From assembly GCA_964537685.1 (NCBI GenBank), contig CAZICM010000016.1:112192-176191 (forward strand): a DNA stretch of 64,000 bases, given 5' to 3'. Shown here in pieces: positions 1 through 8,764 of the stretch. Under the pieces are notes generated by a model that was given only the letters and a program-made list of their open reading frames with translations, was not told where the DNA came from and did no database searches. Positions within the stretch are counted from its first letter, which is position 1; every line of letters begins with the position of its first letter. The stretch comes from CAZICM01 sp964537685. GTDB taxonomy: Bacteria; Myxococcota_A; Polyangia; Polyangiales; Polyangiaceae. The translations under genes were made by a program, and so were the position numbers.

Positions 1-1431
1 CGACATATTCGAGCCTGTGATCAAGAGCGCGGCGCCTCGGGGACCTTCGCCTTCGTCGGCTTCGTCCCGGGCCTCGAGCGACACATCGTTGGTGATGCGT
101 TTTGAAGCGAAGATCAGCGGATGTCCCAGTTCCTCGGCGGAGAAGCGGGGCACGCCGTCTTCAAGTTCGGGAAAGCAGTGATCGGGATGCTCGAAGGCAT
201 AGGTAGCCAGTGCGCACAGGGCTTCCATTTCGCCGAGCGAAGAGAGCCAGGCGCGCACATGGAGTCCCGCGTGGGCTCTCCATCGCAAGAGCGCGCGGGC
301 GCAGAACAAATCCCACAAGAGCAAGGTATTGGCGAAGAGATGAACAAAGCCGTTATTGCGCAGGGCCGCGTATTCAACGATCGACGACAGCGCCTGCATG
401 GCCTTCGATGCATCGTGGCCCGAGCCGCCTCCGATTGCGGTCTTGAGCGCGGCCAATTTGGGCGCCGAGAAAGCCTGGCCGGCAGGGCCTTCTTCGATGC
501 GGGCGAACAGTCCGTGAAAACGCCCAAAACGGGCTTGTTCCGAGGCCGCGGCATTGAGCAGAGGCCCGATGGCGGGGCGCAGCGGCGCGAAGAGCAGAAG
601 CTGAACAACGAGGGAGAGGAGCCAGGCATTTTTAAGAAACAGCGCAAGTCCAATTGAATTGGGAAGCAAACTTTTCCAATCCAAAATCTGAGACAGCGTA
701 AACAATACGATCGTAATAATAACAAAAACCATCGCAATGCGAGACAGATTTTCGAGGGGAAGGGGCGGAGCGCCATCCTTGGAAGAAGCGGCCTTGGCCT
801 CGAATACGGATTTCGCTTCGGCCCATTCGATTAAGCCTGAAGTGGGTTTTCCTTTGGTGCTCTCGAGCAATCCTTCGAAGGCCAAATCCTCGCGAAAGGC
901 AAAGCGTGACGAAAGCTCGCGCACGGCGGCCTGGCGCTCGGCCACTTCGTCTGGAGGCGCGGGTTCGGAAAGCCATTGAGCGAGCGTGGATTCGCCGGGT
1001 TCGGTCTGCGTCGTATCCATGCGCGAAAACAGCGAAGCCTTCCCAAAAATATCGAGATCTTTCGCATAAGGATGGTTGGGCGGAGCCGGTCGTATTTTTT
1101 GCAGTTCGGGCGGGGGTTTACCTTCAATCCGATCGAGTGCAGCCAAAATCCAGCTCAATCGTTTTTGAATGGAATCCTCGCGTGTAATGAGCAAGGCATG
1201 AGCCACGACCAAAACGATAAAGATCAATCCGGTGATAGCGGCGATCCAAAAAGCGACGGAAGGCAAAAAGCCTGACCACGCGGCGATGGCCATAGTGAGG
1301 GAAGCGGCGAAAGTAAGGCCCCGAAAGACTGAAATGGTGCTGGAGCGCTTATTGAGGGATTGGGCTTGAGCGCGGAGCTCATCGCGGCGGAGTTCGTAGG
1401 TGTGCTGGGGAGAAGACTGTTCTGTTTGCAT
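1..1431 (-). CDS. Membrane-anchored MutS-family ATPase (partial, C-terminus off the window)
   Basis: I translated this leftward gene by hand; 477 codons are open from the ATG at 1431 and continue past the left edge. The last residues read LLITGSNMS, the start of the Walker A motif of MutS domain V, just after a conserved GHPLI segment. So the ATPase core itself lies outside the window. Two hydrophobic helices near residues 32-76 and two more near 220-275 are absent from classical MutS and match the transmembrane MutS-related (YndD/DUF-type) branch. No mismatch-binding domain I is seen, so a role in mismatch repair is doubtful. It follows the Sel1 protein by 5 bp and probably ends the same operon. 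The family call is good; the function is unknown. Confidence 0.8.
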   Translation of the reverse strand, partial: MQTEQSSPQHTYELRRDELRAQAQSLNKRSSTISVFRGLTFAASLTMAIAAWSGFLPSVAFWIAAITGLIFIVLVVAHALLITREDSIQKRLSWILAALDRIEGKPPPELQKIRPAPPNHPYAKDLDIFGKASLFSRMDTTQTEPGESTLAQWLSEPAPPDEVAERQAAVRELSSRFAFREDLAFEGLLESTKGKPTSGLIEWAEAKSVFEAKAASSKDGAPPLPLENLSRIAMVFVIITIVLFTLSQILDWKSLLPNSIGLALFLKNAWLLSLVVQLLLFAPLRPAIGPLLNAAASEQARFGRFHGLFARIEEGPAGQAFSAPKLAALKTAIGGGSGHDASKAMQALSSIVEYAALRNNGFVHLFANTLLLWDLFCARALLRWRAHAGLHVRAWLSSLGEMEALCALATYAFEHPDHCFPELEDGVPRFSAEELGHPLIFASKRITNDVSLEARDEADEGEGPRGAALLITGSNMS

Positions 1432-1436
1432 GTACC

Positions 1437-3053
1437 TTAACGCAGCGAGGGATGGCTGCAGGACGCTGTATCACCGAATTGACAGGCTTTTTGATAGAAT
1501 TCCCGGGCCTTCCAGGTGTTGCTCTGCTGTTCGGAGAAAACAGCCAGCTCCCTGCAGGCAAAAGCATCTTTTCCGGAGCAGCGCCTGGATAGCATATACG
1601 TGGCGAGCCGGCGGCACGAATTCCTATCCCCCAATTCACAGGCCCGCTCAAAAAATAAATCGGCCGTCTCCTCGAATGAAATCCGCTCCGCCATCGATGT
1701 GCAATCCTCGGGCTCCCCACATGCCTCGCCAACCATTTCGCGGGCCCGCTTCAGGCTCGCTGGAATGCCTAGGCCCATTCGATAAATATGTGCAGCCATT
1801 GCACAGGAATTATAGTTGCCCCGGGAACAGGCCGTCTCCGCATAACTCACGGCCCGCGCATAGTCTTCCTTTTCGTATAGCTCGAAGGCCAAAATCTCGG
1901 CGCCTTCCGCGCTTCCAAGTGCATAGCGCACCCATGTGCTCTGGGAATAGAGCGTGGGCATCACCATCATAATGCCCCACAATCCCGCTTCAATGCGGCC
2001 CCGCCTGCCTTCATTTTCAATATGGCGCCCAAGCCAAAACACCATTGCCATCATGGGAAGCGCAAGCAGCGAAAATGCCGCGCCCACCGCCGTCTCCGAT
2101 GGATCGTAAATGGCAATAAATGGAAAGGTAATGGCTAAATAAAATAAGCCTCCAAGCGCGGTGCAGAGCACGCCGACCGCTAGCCGGACCAAATAATTCG
2201 TGTGTTTTCGAAATTCGATCGAAAATCCCCGCGAAGCGCCGAGCAAAAGCGAGAAAATGACGGCGAGGAGCATCACTCCAGGGCGCTGAGATGAGGATAG
2301 ACGAGCAATCCCATTGCGGTGAAATAACATCATCAGCGATATCGACCACATGATTAAAGTAGCCGAGAATAAACCCGCCCAGAGATAAGCCTTTAGCGTT
2401 GTTCCGCCGGATACAGGCACCGGACGCACTTCGGCCGGCACGGGATTTTGGGCGATTGTTTTGCGGGCCTGCGCCGAGAAATACAGCGAGCCGGAAAAGA
2501 GCAAAAGCCCAAGGCCCGTCCAAATAATGCCCATCCCTGTATCGCCGGGCCTGAAGACATCGTGAACCAGAAAGAGAAGCAGAAAAAATCCAAAGCCCAA
2601 CAGGCTGCCAAACAACAATAACCAGACAATTCGTCCAATGGTCTCGGTGGCACCTTTGGATTGAAATGCAAATCCCTTCCATACGCCAACGATAAGTGAC
2701 GCCAATACGATCAAGGGGAGAAAAACAAACCAATCATCATTGCGAATATGGTAAACATCGATAACTTCGTCGGCGATATATAAAAAACTGACGAGCAGAA
2801 AACCCAGCGAGCCCGCCATAAAAGCAGCGCGCACATAATCCCAAGCGGCGCCGGGACGCTTTTTCCGCGCCTTAAACATCGCTTCGATTTCGGCGTCGCT
2901 GGGAAGGGCTGCAGCCGGCGCTTTAGGCGCCTCCGCAATGGGGACGGGAGCAGGAGCGGCCGCCGGCGCAGGGGGCGGGGCTTGGGTTAAGGGTTCGCCG
3001 GGCGTTTCTGGAGGCGCCTCGGGTACGGTGGGGATCGCCGGATCGCTGGACAT
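1437..3053 (-). CDS. Polytopic membrane protein with C-terminal Sel1-like repeats
   Basis: 538 aa. I chose the ATG at 3053 (MSSDPAIP...) because it overlaps the stop of the upstream gene as TAATG, which suggests translational coupling. The N-terminal ~70 residues are Pro/Ala-rich and probably cytoplasmic. About 9-10 hydrophobic helices follow (roughly residues 85-375). The last ~140 residues form Sel1-like/TPR-like helical repeats with regularly placed cysteines (ETACSRGNYNSC, ERACELGDRNSC, QKACQFGDTASC), a pattern common in secreted or membrane Sel1 proteins. Sel1 repeats usually mediate protein contacts. It lies between an S51-like peptidase and a MutS-like ATPase in one operon. No enzymatic motif is visible. 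Confidence 0.8.
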   Translation of the reverse strand: MSSDPAIPTVPEAPPETPGEPLTQAPPPAPAAAPAPVPIAEAPKAPAAALPSDAEIEAMFKARKKRPGAAWDYVRAAFMAGSLGFLLVSFLYIADEVIDVYHIRNDDWFVFLPLIVLASLIVGVWKGFAFQSKGATETIGRIVWLLLFGSLLGFGFFLLLFLVHDVFRPGDTGMGIIWTGLGLLLFSGSLYFSAQARKTIAQNPVPAEVRPVPVSGGTTLKAYLWAGLFSATLIMWSISLMMLFHRNGIARLSSSQRPGVMLLAVIFSLLLGASRGFSIEFRKHTNYLVRLAVGVLCTALGGLFYLAITFPFIAIYDPSETAVGAAFSLLALPMMAMVFWLGRHIENEGRRGRIEAGLWGIMMVMPTLYSQSTWVRYALGSAEGAEILAFELYEKEDYARAVSYAETACSRGNYNSCAMAAHIYRMGLGIPASLKRAREMVGEACGEPEDCTSMAERISFEETADLFFERACELGDRNSCRRLATYMLSRRCSGKDAFACRELAVFSEQQSNTWKAREFYQKACQFGDTASCSHPSLR

Positions 3054-4171
3054 TACACCGGAATCCTTTCTCCTTTTCGGTAACACGTCTTGTCGCCCTC
3101 GGGGCCAAATACAAATACGCCGTCTTCCGAGCCGTGGGAAATGGCCCGCCGCGGGCTCATTTCTAAATATAAATACGACCGTTGATTTAATCCAACACAA
3201 CGATGATGCCTAAACCGGTGGGCCAAATACGCGAGATTGTCTGCATCATCCGTTTGGATTCGCTCCATGCAGTGGGGAAATAATTGAAGCTCCCGCACCA
3301 GTTCCAAACCCCGGTCGTACAATTGAAAATCCCTCGGCGTCTCGGCTAGGTCATTGTAAATAATAACCCGTTCGCACAAGACCATCGCTCCGGCGCTCAT
3401 TGCAACGAATTGCGCACCACGCCTTAAGGCTTCAATCATCGGCTCCCTGAGCCGGAAAAATCGGAGCCCATCCAGTAGTATATCGAGGCGGCCTCCAAAC
3501 AATATGATTGTATTGGAATTTAATATGCGTCTCTCCAAACGCTTCCGGGTTGCCCGCCATTGAGAATTATAGGTCACGCCCGCGTCATCGAAGGCGCGCT
3601 GCTCGAGCTCTCTGAGCAGTGAAACCAGGTTGTCGTCATTGGTTTCGAGCGTTTGCATGGTTTGGCGGAGTTCGCGCGAGAGGGCAAAGCGCAGAAGAGG
3701 CCGGCCTTCGCTGCTATGGCCTTCTTCCCGCATGAGGCGATGCAACGTCAGGCCGAGATCGAGCTCTTTGGCTTCCGAAAGTGCCCTGCGGAAAAGCGCG
3801 ATTAAATGAGCGTTGTGCGCGAGATATAAAGAGCGCGCCGCACCGACGACACGCCTCTGTTCGGCCCAGGCTTCGGCAAGCGTTTTCTCGTGCTCAAAGA
3901 GCGCCATCAATTCGTGGTAGAGCGACAGATTGACAAGCGCGCGGTCATAGCCGTTTTCGTGATGCGATCGCAGGCCAATGGCATTGAGCGAGGCTTTGAT
4001 ATGGCCTTCGTTGTGTTCATCCGAGGCCCAGCCCGCGGTGACGAGCAAGACGCGCTTGGAAGCGGCAATTTCGGGATCTTTATGGCGCGATGAAAGAAGC
4101 AGCGGCGCGGCGGCGCGGATTAATTGATCTTCGGTTTCGGCATTGCCGTTGAACAGGAAGGCGCCGGGCAT
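3053..4171 (-). CDS. Peptidase S51 / cyanophycinase-like protein
   Basis: 372 aa from the ATG at 4171; a TTG at 4195 would add 8 residues. The sequence opens with a Rossmann-like strand (GAFLFNGNAE, then RVLLVTAGWAS) and has the S51 nucleophile elbow AMSAGAMVL with Ser259. ILFGGRLDILLDGL lies just before it, as in dipeptidase E and cyanophycinase. A long helical insertion (about residues 80-200) separates the two halves, so it is larger than PepE (~230 aa). Substrate is unknown; cyanophycin or Asp-X dipeptides are the family precedents. It sits 31 bp after the serine-palmitoyltransferase-like gene and overlaps the next gene as TAATG, so the operon assignment is firm. Confidence 0.7.
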   Translation of the reverse strand: MPGAFLFNGNAETEDQLIRAAAPLLLSSRHKDPEIAASKRVLLVTAGWASDEHNEGHIKASLNAIGLRSHHENGYDRALVNLSLYHELMALFEHEKTLAEAWAEQRRVVGAARSLYLAHNAHLIALFRRALSEAKELDLGLTLHRLMREEGHSSEGRPLLRFALSRELRQTMQTLETNDDNLVSLLRELEQRAFDDAGVTYNSQWRATRKRLERRILNSNTIILFGGRLDILLDGLRFFRLREPMIEALRRGAQFVAMSAGAMVLCERVIIYNDLAETPRDFQLYDRGLELVRELQLFPHCMERIQTDDADNLAYLAHRFRHHRCVGLNQRSYLYLEMSPRRAISHGSEDGVFVFGPEGDKTCYRKGERIPV

Positions 4172-4202
4172 TCGGGGTGCGCCCGAGCATAACAAAATGG
4201 CT

Positions 4203-5885
4203 TTAAATTACGCCGAACTTCTTTCCCACTTTCTCGAATGCTTCCAAGGCTTGATCGAGATGATGCTTTTCATGCGTGGCCATATAACTCGTGCGGAGCA
4301 CCTGCTGTTTGGGAGGTACACCGGGCGTAATGAAAGGATTGACGTAAATCGAATAATCATCGAGCAGCGATTTCCACATCATCACTGTCCGCAAATCTTC
4401 GCGGATATAAATGGGAATCACGGCCGTTTCGGTCTTGCCAAGCTCAAAACCCAAGCGCTTCAGTTCGTTGCGCATGTACGTGAAATTCTCGCGCAGCTTG
4501 TCCTGGCGCCACGGTTCTTCTTGCATGACATCGAGCGATGCAATGGCCGCCGCCACACAGGGAGGCGCCGCGCTCGCCGCAAACAAAAAGCTCGGCGCAA
4601 AGTGCTGAATGTAATCGAGCACCTTGCGCTCGCCGACGAGCCAGCCGCCGATGGAGGCCAGCGATTTTGAAAATGTTCCGCCGATTAAATCGACCTGATC
4701 GGCGATTCCAAAACTCGCCGCCGTTCCCCGGCCGCCGGGGCCGATAACGCCGAGGGCATGCGCGTCGTCCACGAAAATACGGGCTTTGTGTTTCTTGGTA
4801 ACCTCAACGAGGCCGGGCAGATTCGCGATTTCGCCTTGAGCGCTGAATACGCCGTCGGTGACGACGAGCGCGCCCTCGCTGTCTTCGAGCGCCGCGAGCG
4901 CTGCATCGAGGGATTCAGGATCGTTGTGCTTGTAGCGCACCATGCGCGCGCCCATCGCCATGGAAAGCCGCACGCCGTCGTAAATGGAGGCGTGAACATC
5001 TTTGTCGATAACGGCAACGCTTTTTTTATTGCTGAGCAAAGCCGAAATGGTCGCGAGGTTGACTTGATAGCCGGTCGTGAACACGAGTCCGGCTTCTTTT
5101 CCATGAAAGGCCGCGAGCTTTTGCTCGAGCTCGTTATGAAGGCGCATCGAGCCATTCACCAAGCGCGAGCCAGTCATGCTCGTTCCGTATTTTTCGATGG
5201 CGGCCTGCGCAGCGGCGCGGACTTTGGGATGCGTTGTCAGCCCGAGATAATTATTCGAGCCGAGCATGATCACTTTTTTGCCGTCGAGCTGGGCTTCCGG
5301 CCCGTTATTAAAATCGAGCGGCCTAAAGAAGGGATAAACGCCCATGGAGCGGGCGTTGTCGGCCGTCATGAACTTAAAACATTTTTCAAATACATCGCGT
5401 CCGCCAATGCGGGACAGCGACGTGCGCGAGGCCATTTGATGCGCGAGTTTTTCATGGGCGGCATCGGGAGCTTCGGCTTTTTTTGCCGCGGCGCCGGATG
5501 CGCCTGCCGAATCGCCTTCCTGTGCATCGGGCGATATATCTTTGGCTTTATTCAGCGCGGATTTGGCGTCTTGCGCGCTCTCATTGGAAGCGGGCCGGGG
5601 GCTGCGGCGCTCCTTTGAAATATCCGGTGTCGCCGTTTGAGCATGGCCCGCGGCGATGACATCGGAATCGTCATCGAGAGCCGGATCGATGGTCGGCAGG
5701 CCATAACCATTGATTAAAATCGTCCAAGCCTCGGCCGCCTTATCGCCGGCTGCGCGGACCCGATTTTTGTAGTCCATCACGCCGTTCGCGACTTTCATCA
5801 CCCGGTCGCTCGACGTCATGCGCATGATCAAGCGCGCACCGAGAAGCTTTTTTCCCTGCTCGGACAGGCGTTCCTTGAGGCCCAT
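4203..5885 (-). CDS. Serine palmitoyltransferase-like alpha-oxoamine synthase
   Basis: 560 aa. The ATG at 5885 follows GGGAG at good spacing. Residues ~165-555 are a fold-type I PLP enzyme of the AONS/KBL/SPT group: GSNNYLGL, TGSRLVNGS, the DVHAS histidine (His298), the FVDDAHALG cofactor aspartate, and the Schiff-base lysine in GGTFSKS (Lys407). Such enzymes condense an amino acid with an acyl-CoA. SPT (L-serine + palmitoyl-CoA, first step of sphingolipids) fits best because no biotin or threonine genes are nearby. The N-terminal ~160 residues are an extra, low-complexity Ala/Ser/Lys linker plus a helical start, not present in BioF or Kbl. BioF or a secondary-metabolite synthase remain alternatives. 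Confidence 0.75.
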   Translation of the reverse strand: MGLKERLSEQGKKLLGARLIMRMTSSDRVMKVANGVMDYKNRVRAAGDKAAEAWTILINGYGLPTIDPALDDDSDVIAAGHAQTATPDISKERRSPRPASNESAQDAKSALNKAKDISPDAQEGDSAGASGAAAKKAEAPDAAHEKLAHQMASRTSLSRIGGRDVFEKCFKFMTADNARSMGVYPFFRPLDFNNGPEAQLDGKKVIMLGSNNYLGLTTHPKVRAAAQAAIEKYGTSMTGSRLVNGSMRLHNELEQKLAAFHGKEAGLVFTTGYQVNLATISALLSNKKSVAVIDKDVHASIYDGVRLSMAMGARMVRYKHNDPESLDAALAALEDSEGALVVTDGVFSAQGEIANLPGLVEVTKKHKARIFVDDAHALGVIGPGGRGTAASFGIADQVDLIGGTFSKSLASIGGWLVGERKVLDYIQHFAPSFLFAASAAPPCVAAAIASLDVMQEEPWRQDKLRENFTYMRNELKRLGFELGKTETAVIPIYIREDLRTVMMWKSLLDDYSIYVNPFITPGVPPKQQVLRTSYMATHEKHHLDQALEAFEKVGKKFGVI

Positions 5886-5970
5886 AAATAAAATCTCCCG
5901 CAATGAGGGGGCTCGCTGATAGCCGTCCCCTTGGCCTGAAGTCAACCTCGCAATGGCGCGTATTCCCCTT

Positions 5971-5984
5971 CGCAATTCATTGCG
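5971..5984. promoter_or_regulatory. Palindrome CGCAAT-TC-ATTGCG in divergent intergenic region
   Basis: A perfect 6-bp inverted repeat with a 2-bp centre lies in the 135-bp gap between the SPT-like gene (leftward) and the NtrC-type regulator (rightward), about 37 bp before the regulator's start. It could be an operator for autoregulation, but no binding protein can be assigned from sequence. Confidence 0.3.
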
Positions 5985-6020
5985 GAGTTTTTAGGCCGGG
6001 TGTAAACACTTTTCAGGCTT

Positions 6021-7382
6021 ATGCGGCGTGTTTTGGTCGTGGATGATGAAGAGAACATTCGGCTGGTGCTGAAGACTTTTCTCAAGCGCGACGGTTATGA
6101 AGTGGAAGTGGCTTCGGGCGGAAAAGAAGCTCTTTCGCTGGTTGAGTCGTTTGGCCCCGATTTTATTTTGACCGATGTGCGGATGCCGAAAATGGGCGGG
6201 CTGGATTTACTCGCCACGCTTAAAGCCAAAGGCATTGAAACGACGGTCATCGTAATGAGCGCCTATGGAAATGTAGATTTGGCGATAGAGGCCATTAAGG
6301 CGGGCGCCTACGATTACATTCAAAAACCATTTAAAGCCGAGGAAGTGCTGTTCACCCTTCGCAAGGCTTGGGAGCGCGAGGCGTTGCGCCGTGAAAATCG
6401 CGCGCTTCGCAAAGAAATCCGCAGGGAAAATACCTTTTTGGACATCATTGCCAAAAGCGCCCCGATGGAGGCTATTTTTAAAACGATTTCTAAAATTGCC
6501 GATTACAAAACGACCGCATTGATTACCGGTGAAAGCGGCGTGGGAAAAGAATTGGTGGCCCGGGCTATTCATAAGCGGGGAAATCGCCGCGGCGGGCCAT
6601 TTGTCGCGGTGAATTGCGGCGCCATTCCAGAGAATTTATTGGAGAGCGAATTGTTCGGTTATCGGCGCGGTGCCTTTACCGATGCGGTGACGGATAAATC
6701 GGGGCTATTTGAACAGGCGAATCACGGGACAATTCTATTGGATGAAATCGGCGAATTGCCTCTTCCGCTTCAGGTGAAATTGCTTCGAGTGCTTCAGGAA
6801 GAGAGCATTCGCAGGCTCGGCGATACCAAAGACATTAAAATTGATGTGCGGGTATTGGCCTCAACGCACCGGGATTTGGCCGCCGAAACTGGGGCGGGCC
6901 GCTTCCGGGAAGACCTATACTATCGAATTAACGTATTATCCATTCCAATTCCTCCATTGCGGGAGCGCAAAGAAGATATTCCTCTGCTGCTCGACCATTT
7001 TGTTGAGCGCAACAACGCCCGGCTTGGCACGCAAATTCGCGGAATTGAACCAGACGCCAAGCGCGTGCTGCTGGAGTACGGCTATCCCGGCAATGTGAGG
7101 GAACTGGAAAACGTTATCGAGCGGGCGATGGTTCTCGCCGAAAAGGAGGTGATCACCCTCGATGAAATTCCAGATCGGGTGCGGGATGCCCGCGACCCTA
7201 TTCAATTGCATTTAACGAGCGGCGAGCTGTCTATTAAAAAAACCTCGCGTGTTATCGAGGAAGTGCTGATCCGCCGCGCCCTTCAAAAGACCAAGGGCAA
7301 TAGGACGCGGGCCGCGGAGATTTTAGAGATCAGCCACCGGGCGCTGCTGTATAAAATAAAAGAATATCAGATTGATGGATAG
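6021..7382 (+). CDS. NtrC-family sigma-54-dependent response regulator
   Basis: 453 aa in three domains. The receiver (1-120) has the acidic pair D8/D9, phospho-acceptor D52 (ILTDVRMP), S80 and K102. The AAA+ domain (~140-375) has Walker A GESGVGKE (170-177), Walker B ILLDEI and the R-finger region. The C-terminus has a Fis-type helix-turn-helix (RTRAAEILEISHRALLYKI). It activates RNA polymerase carrying sigma-54 after phosphorylation by a partner kinase, which is not encoded next to it. The sigma-54 contact loop reads GAFTDA (217-222) instead of GAFTGA. The next gene starts 10 bp downstream, so the two may be cotranscribed. Targets are unknown. Confidence 0.95.
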   Translation: MRRVLVVDDEENIRLVLKTFLKRDGYEVEVASGGKEALSLVESFGPDFILTDVRMPKMGGLDLLATLKAKGIETTVIVMSAYGNVDLAIEAIKAGAYDYIQKPFKAEEVLFTLRKAWEREALRRENRALRKEIRRENTFLDIIAKSAPMEAIFKTISKIADYKTTALITGESGVGKELVARAIHKRGNRRGGPFVAVNCGAIPENLLESELFGYRRGAFTDAVTDKSGLFEQANHGTILLDEIGELPLPLQVKLLRVLQEESIRRLGDTKDIKIDVRVLASTHRDLAAETGAGRFREDLYYRINVLSIPIPPLRERKEDIPLLLDHFVERNNARLGTQIRGIEPDAKRVLLEYGYPGNVRELENVIERAMVLAEKEVITLDEIPDRVRDARDPIQLHLTSGELSIKKTSRVIEEVLIRRALQKTKGNRTRAAEILEISHRALLYKIKEYQIDG

Positions 7383-7391
7383 GCTGTTGAA

Positions 7392-8606
7392 ATGGCGATG
7401 GGCGAAGGCGCTTCCATAAATACAAAACCAGTTCAAATGCCTTTGCTTGAGCGGCTGGGCGTTTCGTATTTTAAGCGCCTCTCGGCCTCGGTTCCCAAAG
7501 TGATGGCCGCCGATTCGGTGAGCGTGCTCAATCCCGAGGAGCGAAAACAGCTCGTAGGCATTACAAGGGGCGCCGTCGCCAGGGCTGGCGTGGCGGGCGC
7601 TATTTCGGCCATTTTATGCGGCGTCGCCGAAATGCTGGCCGATCAATACCTTGCGCCTGATCCTAATATCCAAAGTATTGCAGAAAATCTCTCTCAAAAT
7701 GCCCGCTATTGGGGCGTTGTGGGCGGTGTGACGGTTATTGCCGCGGTGGCCGAGATTTTATTTTTATATTGGGATTCGCTGCGTTCGGTGCATGCTTTAG
7801 CGCGCGCGGCGGGCCTCGATTTATTTCCCGGCGGCGCAGAGGCGGGCGGCCTTTTGGAGGAGAAAAGACAAGTGGCCGCAGCCCTTGCCCGGGCCGCTCT
7901 GGAGTTGCCCAATCCCGTGGAGCGCACCTTTGGCGTCGACCCGCACCGGGAGGCTTCTAAAATTCGATTGTTTATTGCATCAATTTTATACAAACTTAAG
8001 GTCAGTGTTTCAAATTTTCTGGTGAAGACGCTGGTGCGGCGGGTTTTGGGTCGCGCGCTGGTGCGCACATGGCTGCCTTTTGTCGCGGTTCCCATTACGG
8101 CGCTGTGGAACGGCATTGTCACCTATATTGTGCTGAAGGAGGCCCGCGTCCGCGCGATGGGGCCCTCGGCCTCGCGGGAACTCGTGGGTGCGATTTTCGC
8201 CCAAGGAATCGAGCCTTCCGAGGAAGCAAAGGTCATGCTGGTGCGCGCCGTGGCCAGTTCGATTGTGCGCACGGAAGATTTTCACCCCAATTTGATGGAA
8301 TTGCTAGCCGAAGTGCTTGCGCGGGTTGGATTAAATCAGGAACAGACGGCGCAGGGTATCGACGACTCCAAGGTATTTTTAGAATGCTTGCCCAAGCTCT
8401 CCGAAAGCGATCAGAAAATGGCGCTTCAATTATTGACGGTGGCCGCGCTGATCGACGGGCGATTTACATCGGCGGAAAAACAATTGCTTTCGGATGCCTA
8501 TCGCCTATGCGGCCGAAAAGCCGATATTGCCGCTGCCGATCGATTGCGCAAGGCATTTGTTTCTGGTGATGCGGGATTGGACAAGCTGATCGTCGCGCTT
8601 GGCTAA
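7392..8606 (+). CDS. Membrane protein of the LBF_2804-like type with TerB-like C-terminus
   Basis: 404 aa. The middle has two or more long hydrophobic helices (about 57-80, 110-130) and a further pair near 220-245 (VRTWLPFVAVPITALWNGIVTYIVLKEA). The C-terminal ~70 residues (LLTVAALIDGRFTSAEKQLL...) look like the helical TerB/DjlA-N fold often found in metal-associated membrane proteins. The overall plan resembles uncharacterised proteins annotated as LBF_2804 family; that assignment is from memory, not a search. It starts 10 bp after the sigma-54 activator, so it probably shares its transcript. An in-frame ATG two codons on is equally possible as start. Function is unknown. Confidence 0.7.
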   Translation: MAMGEGASINTKPVQMPLLERLGVSYFKRLSASVPKVMAADSVSVLNPEERKQLVGITRGAVARAGVAGAISAILCGVAEMLADQYLAPDPNIQSIAENLSQNARYWGVVGGVTVIAAVAEILFLYWDSLRSVHALARAAGLDLFPGGAEAGGLLEEKRQVAAALARAALELPNPVERTFGVDPHREASKIRLFIASILYKLKVSVSNFLVKTLVRRVLGRALVRTWLPFVAVPITALWNGIVTYIVLKEARVRAMGPSASRELVGAIFAQGIEPSEEAKVMLVRAVASSIVRTEDFHPNLMELLAEVLARVGLNQEQTAQGIDDSKVFLECLPKLSESDQKMALQLLTVAALIDGRFTSAEKQLLSDAYRLCGRKADIAAADRLRKAFVSGDAGLDKLIVALG

Positions 8607-8630
8607 ATAGGCGTGTTGTCGTATTCGATT

Positions 8631-8647
8631 ATGATGCATTGCATCAT
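8631..8647. promoter_or_regulatory. 17-bp perfect palindrome ATGATGCA-T-TGCATCAT
   Basis: Two 8-bp arms around one base lie 25 bp after the membrane-protein gene and 118 bp before the barrel lipoprotein start. No U-run follows, so it is a weak terminator candidate. It may instead be an operator in the lipoprotein's promoter region. Confidence 0.35.
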
Positions 8648-8764
8648 GTGTTTCCACCATCTTGCCCGTGGAGCGCGCGCTTATCGAAGGTTGTTTGATT
8701 CGTTCCAGCGTGATTTGAAAGCATGAACGCTCTCACCCTTAACAATAATGAAAGGAGCGTTTTC

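Noticed and set aside
4758..5618. 286-codon open frame antisense to the SPT-like gene
   Set aside because: A GC-driven shadow of a gene with firm PLP-enzyme motifs; no recognisable protein features.
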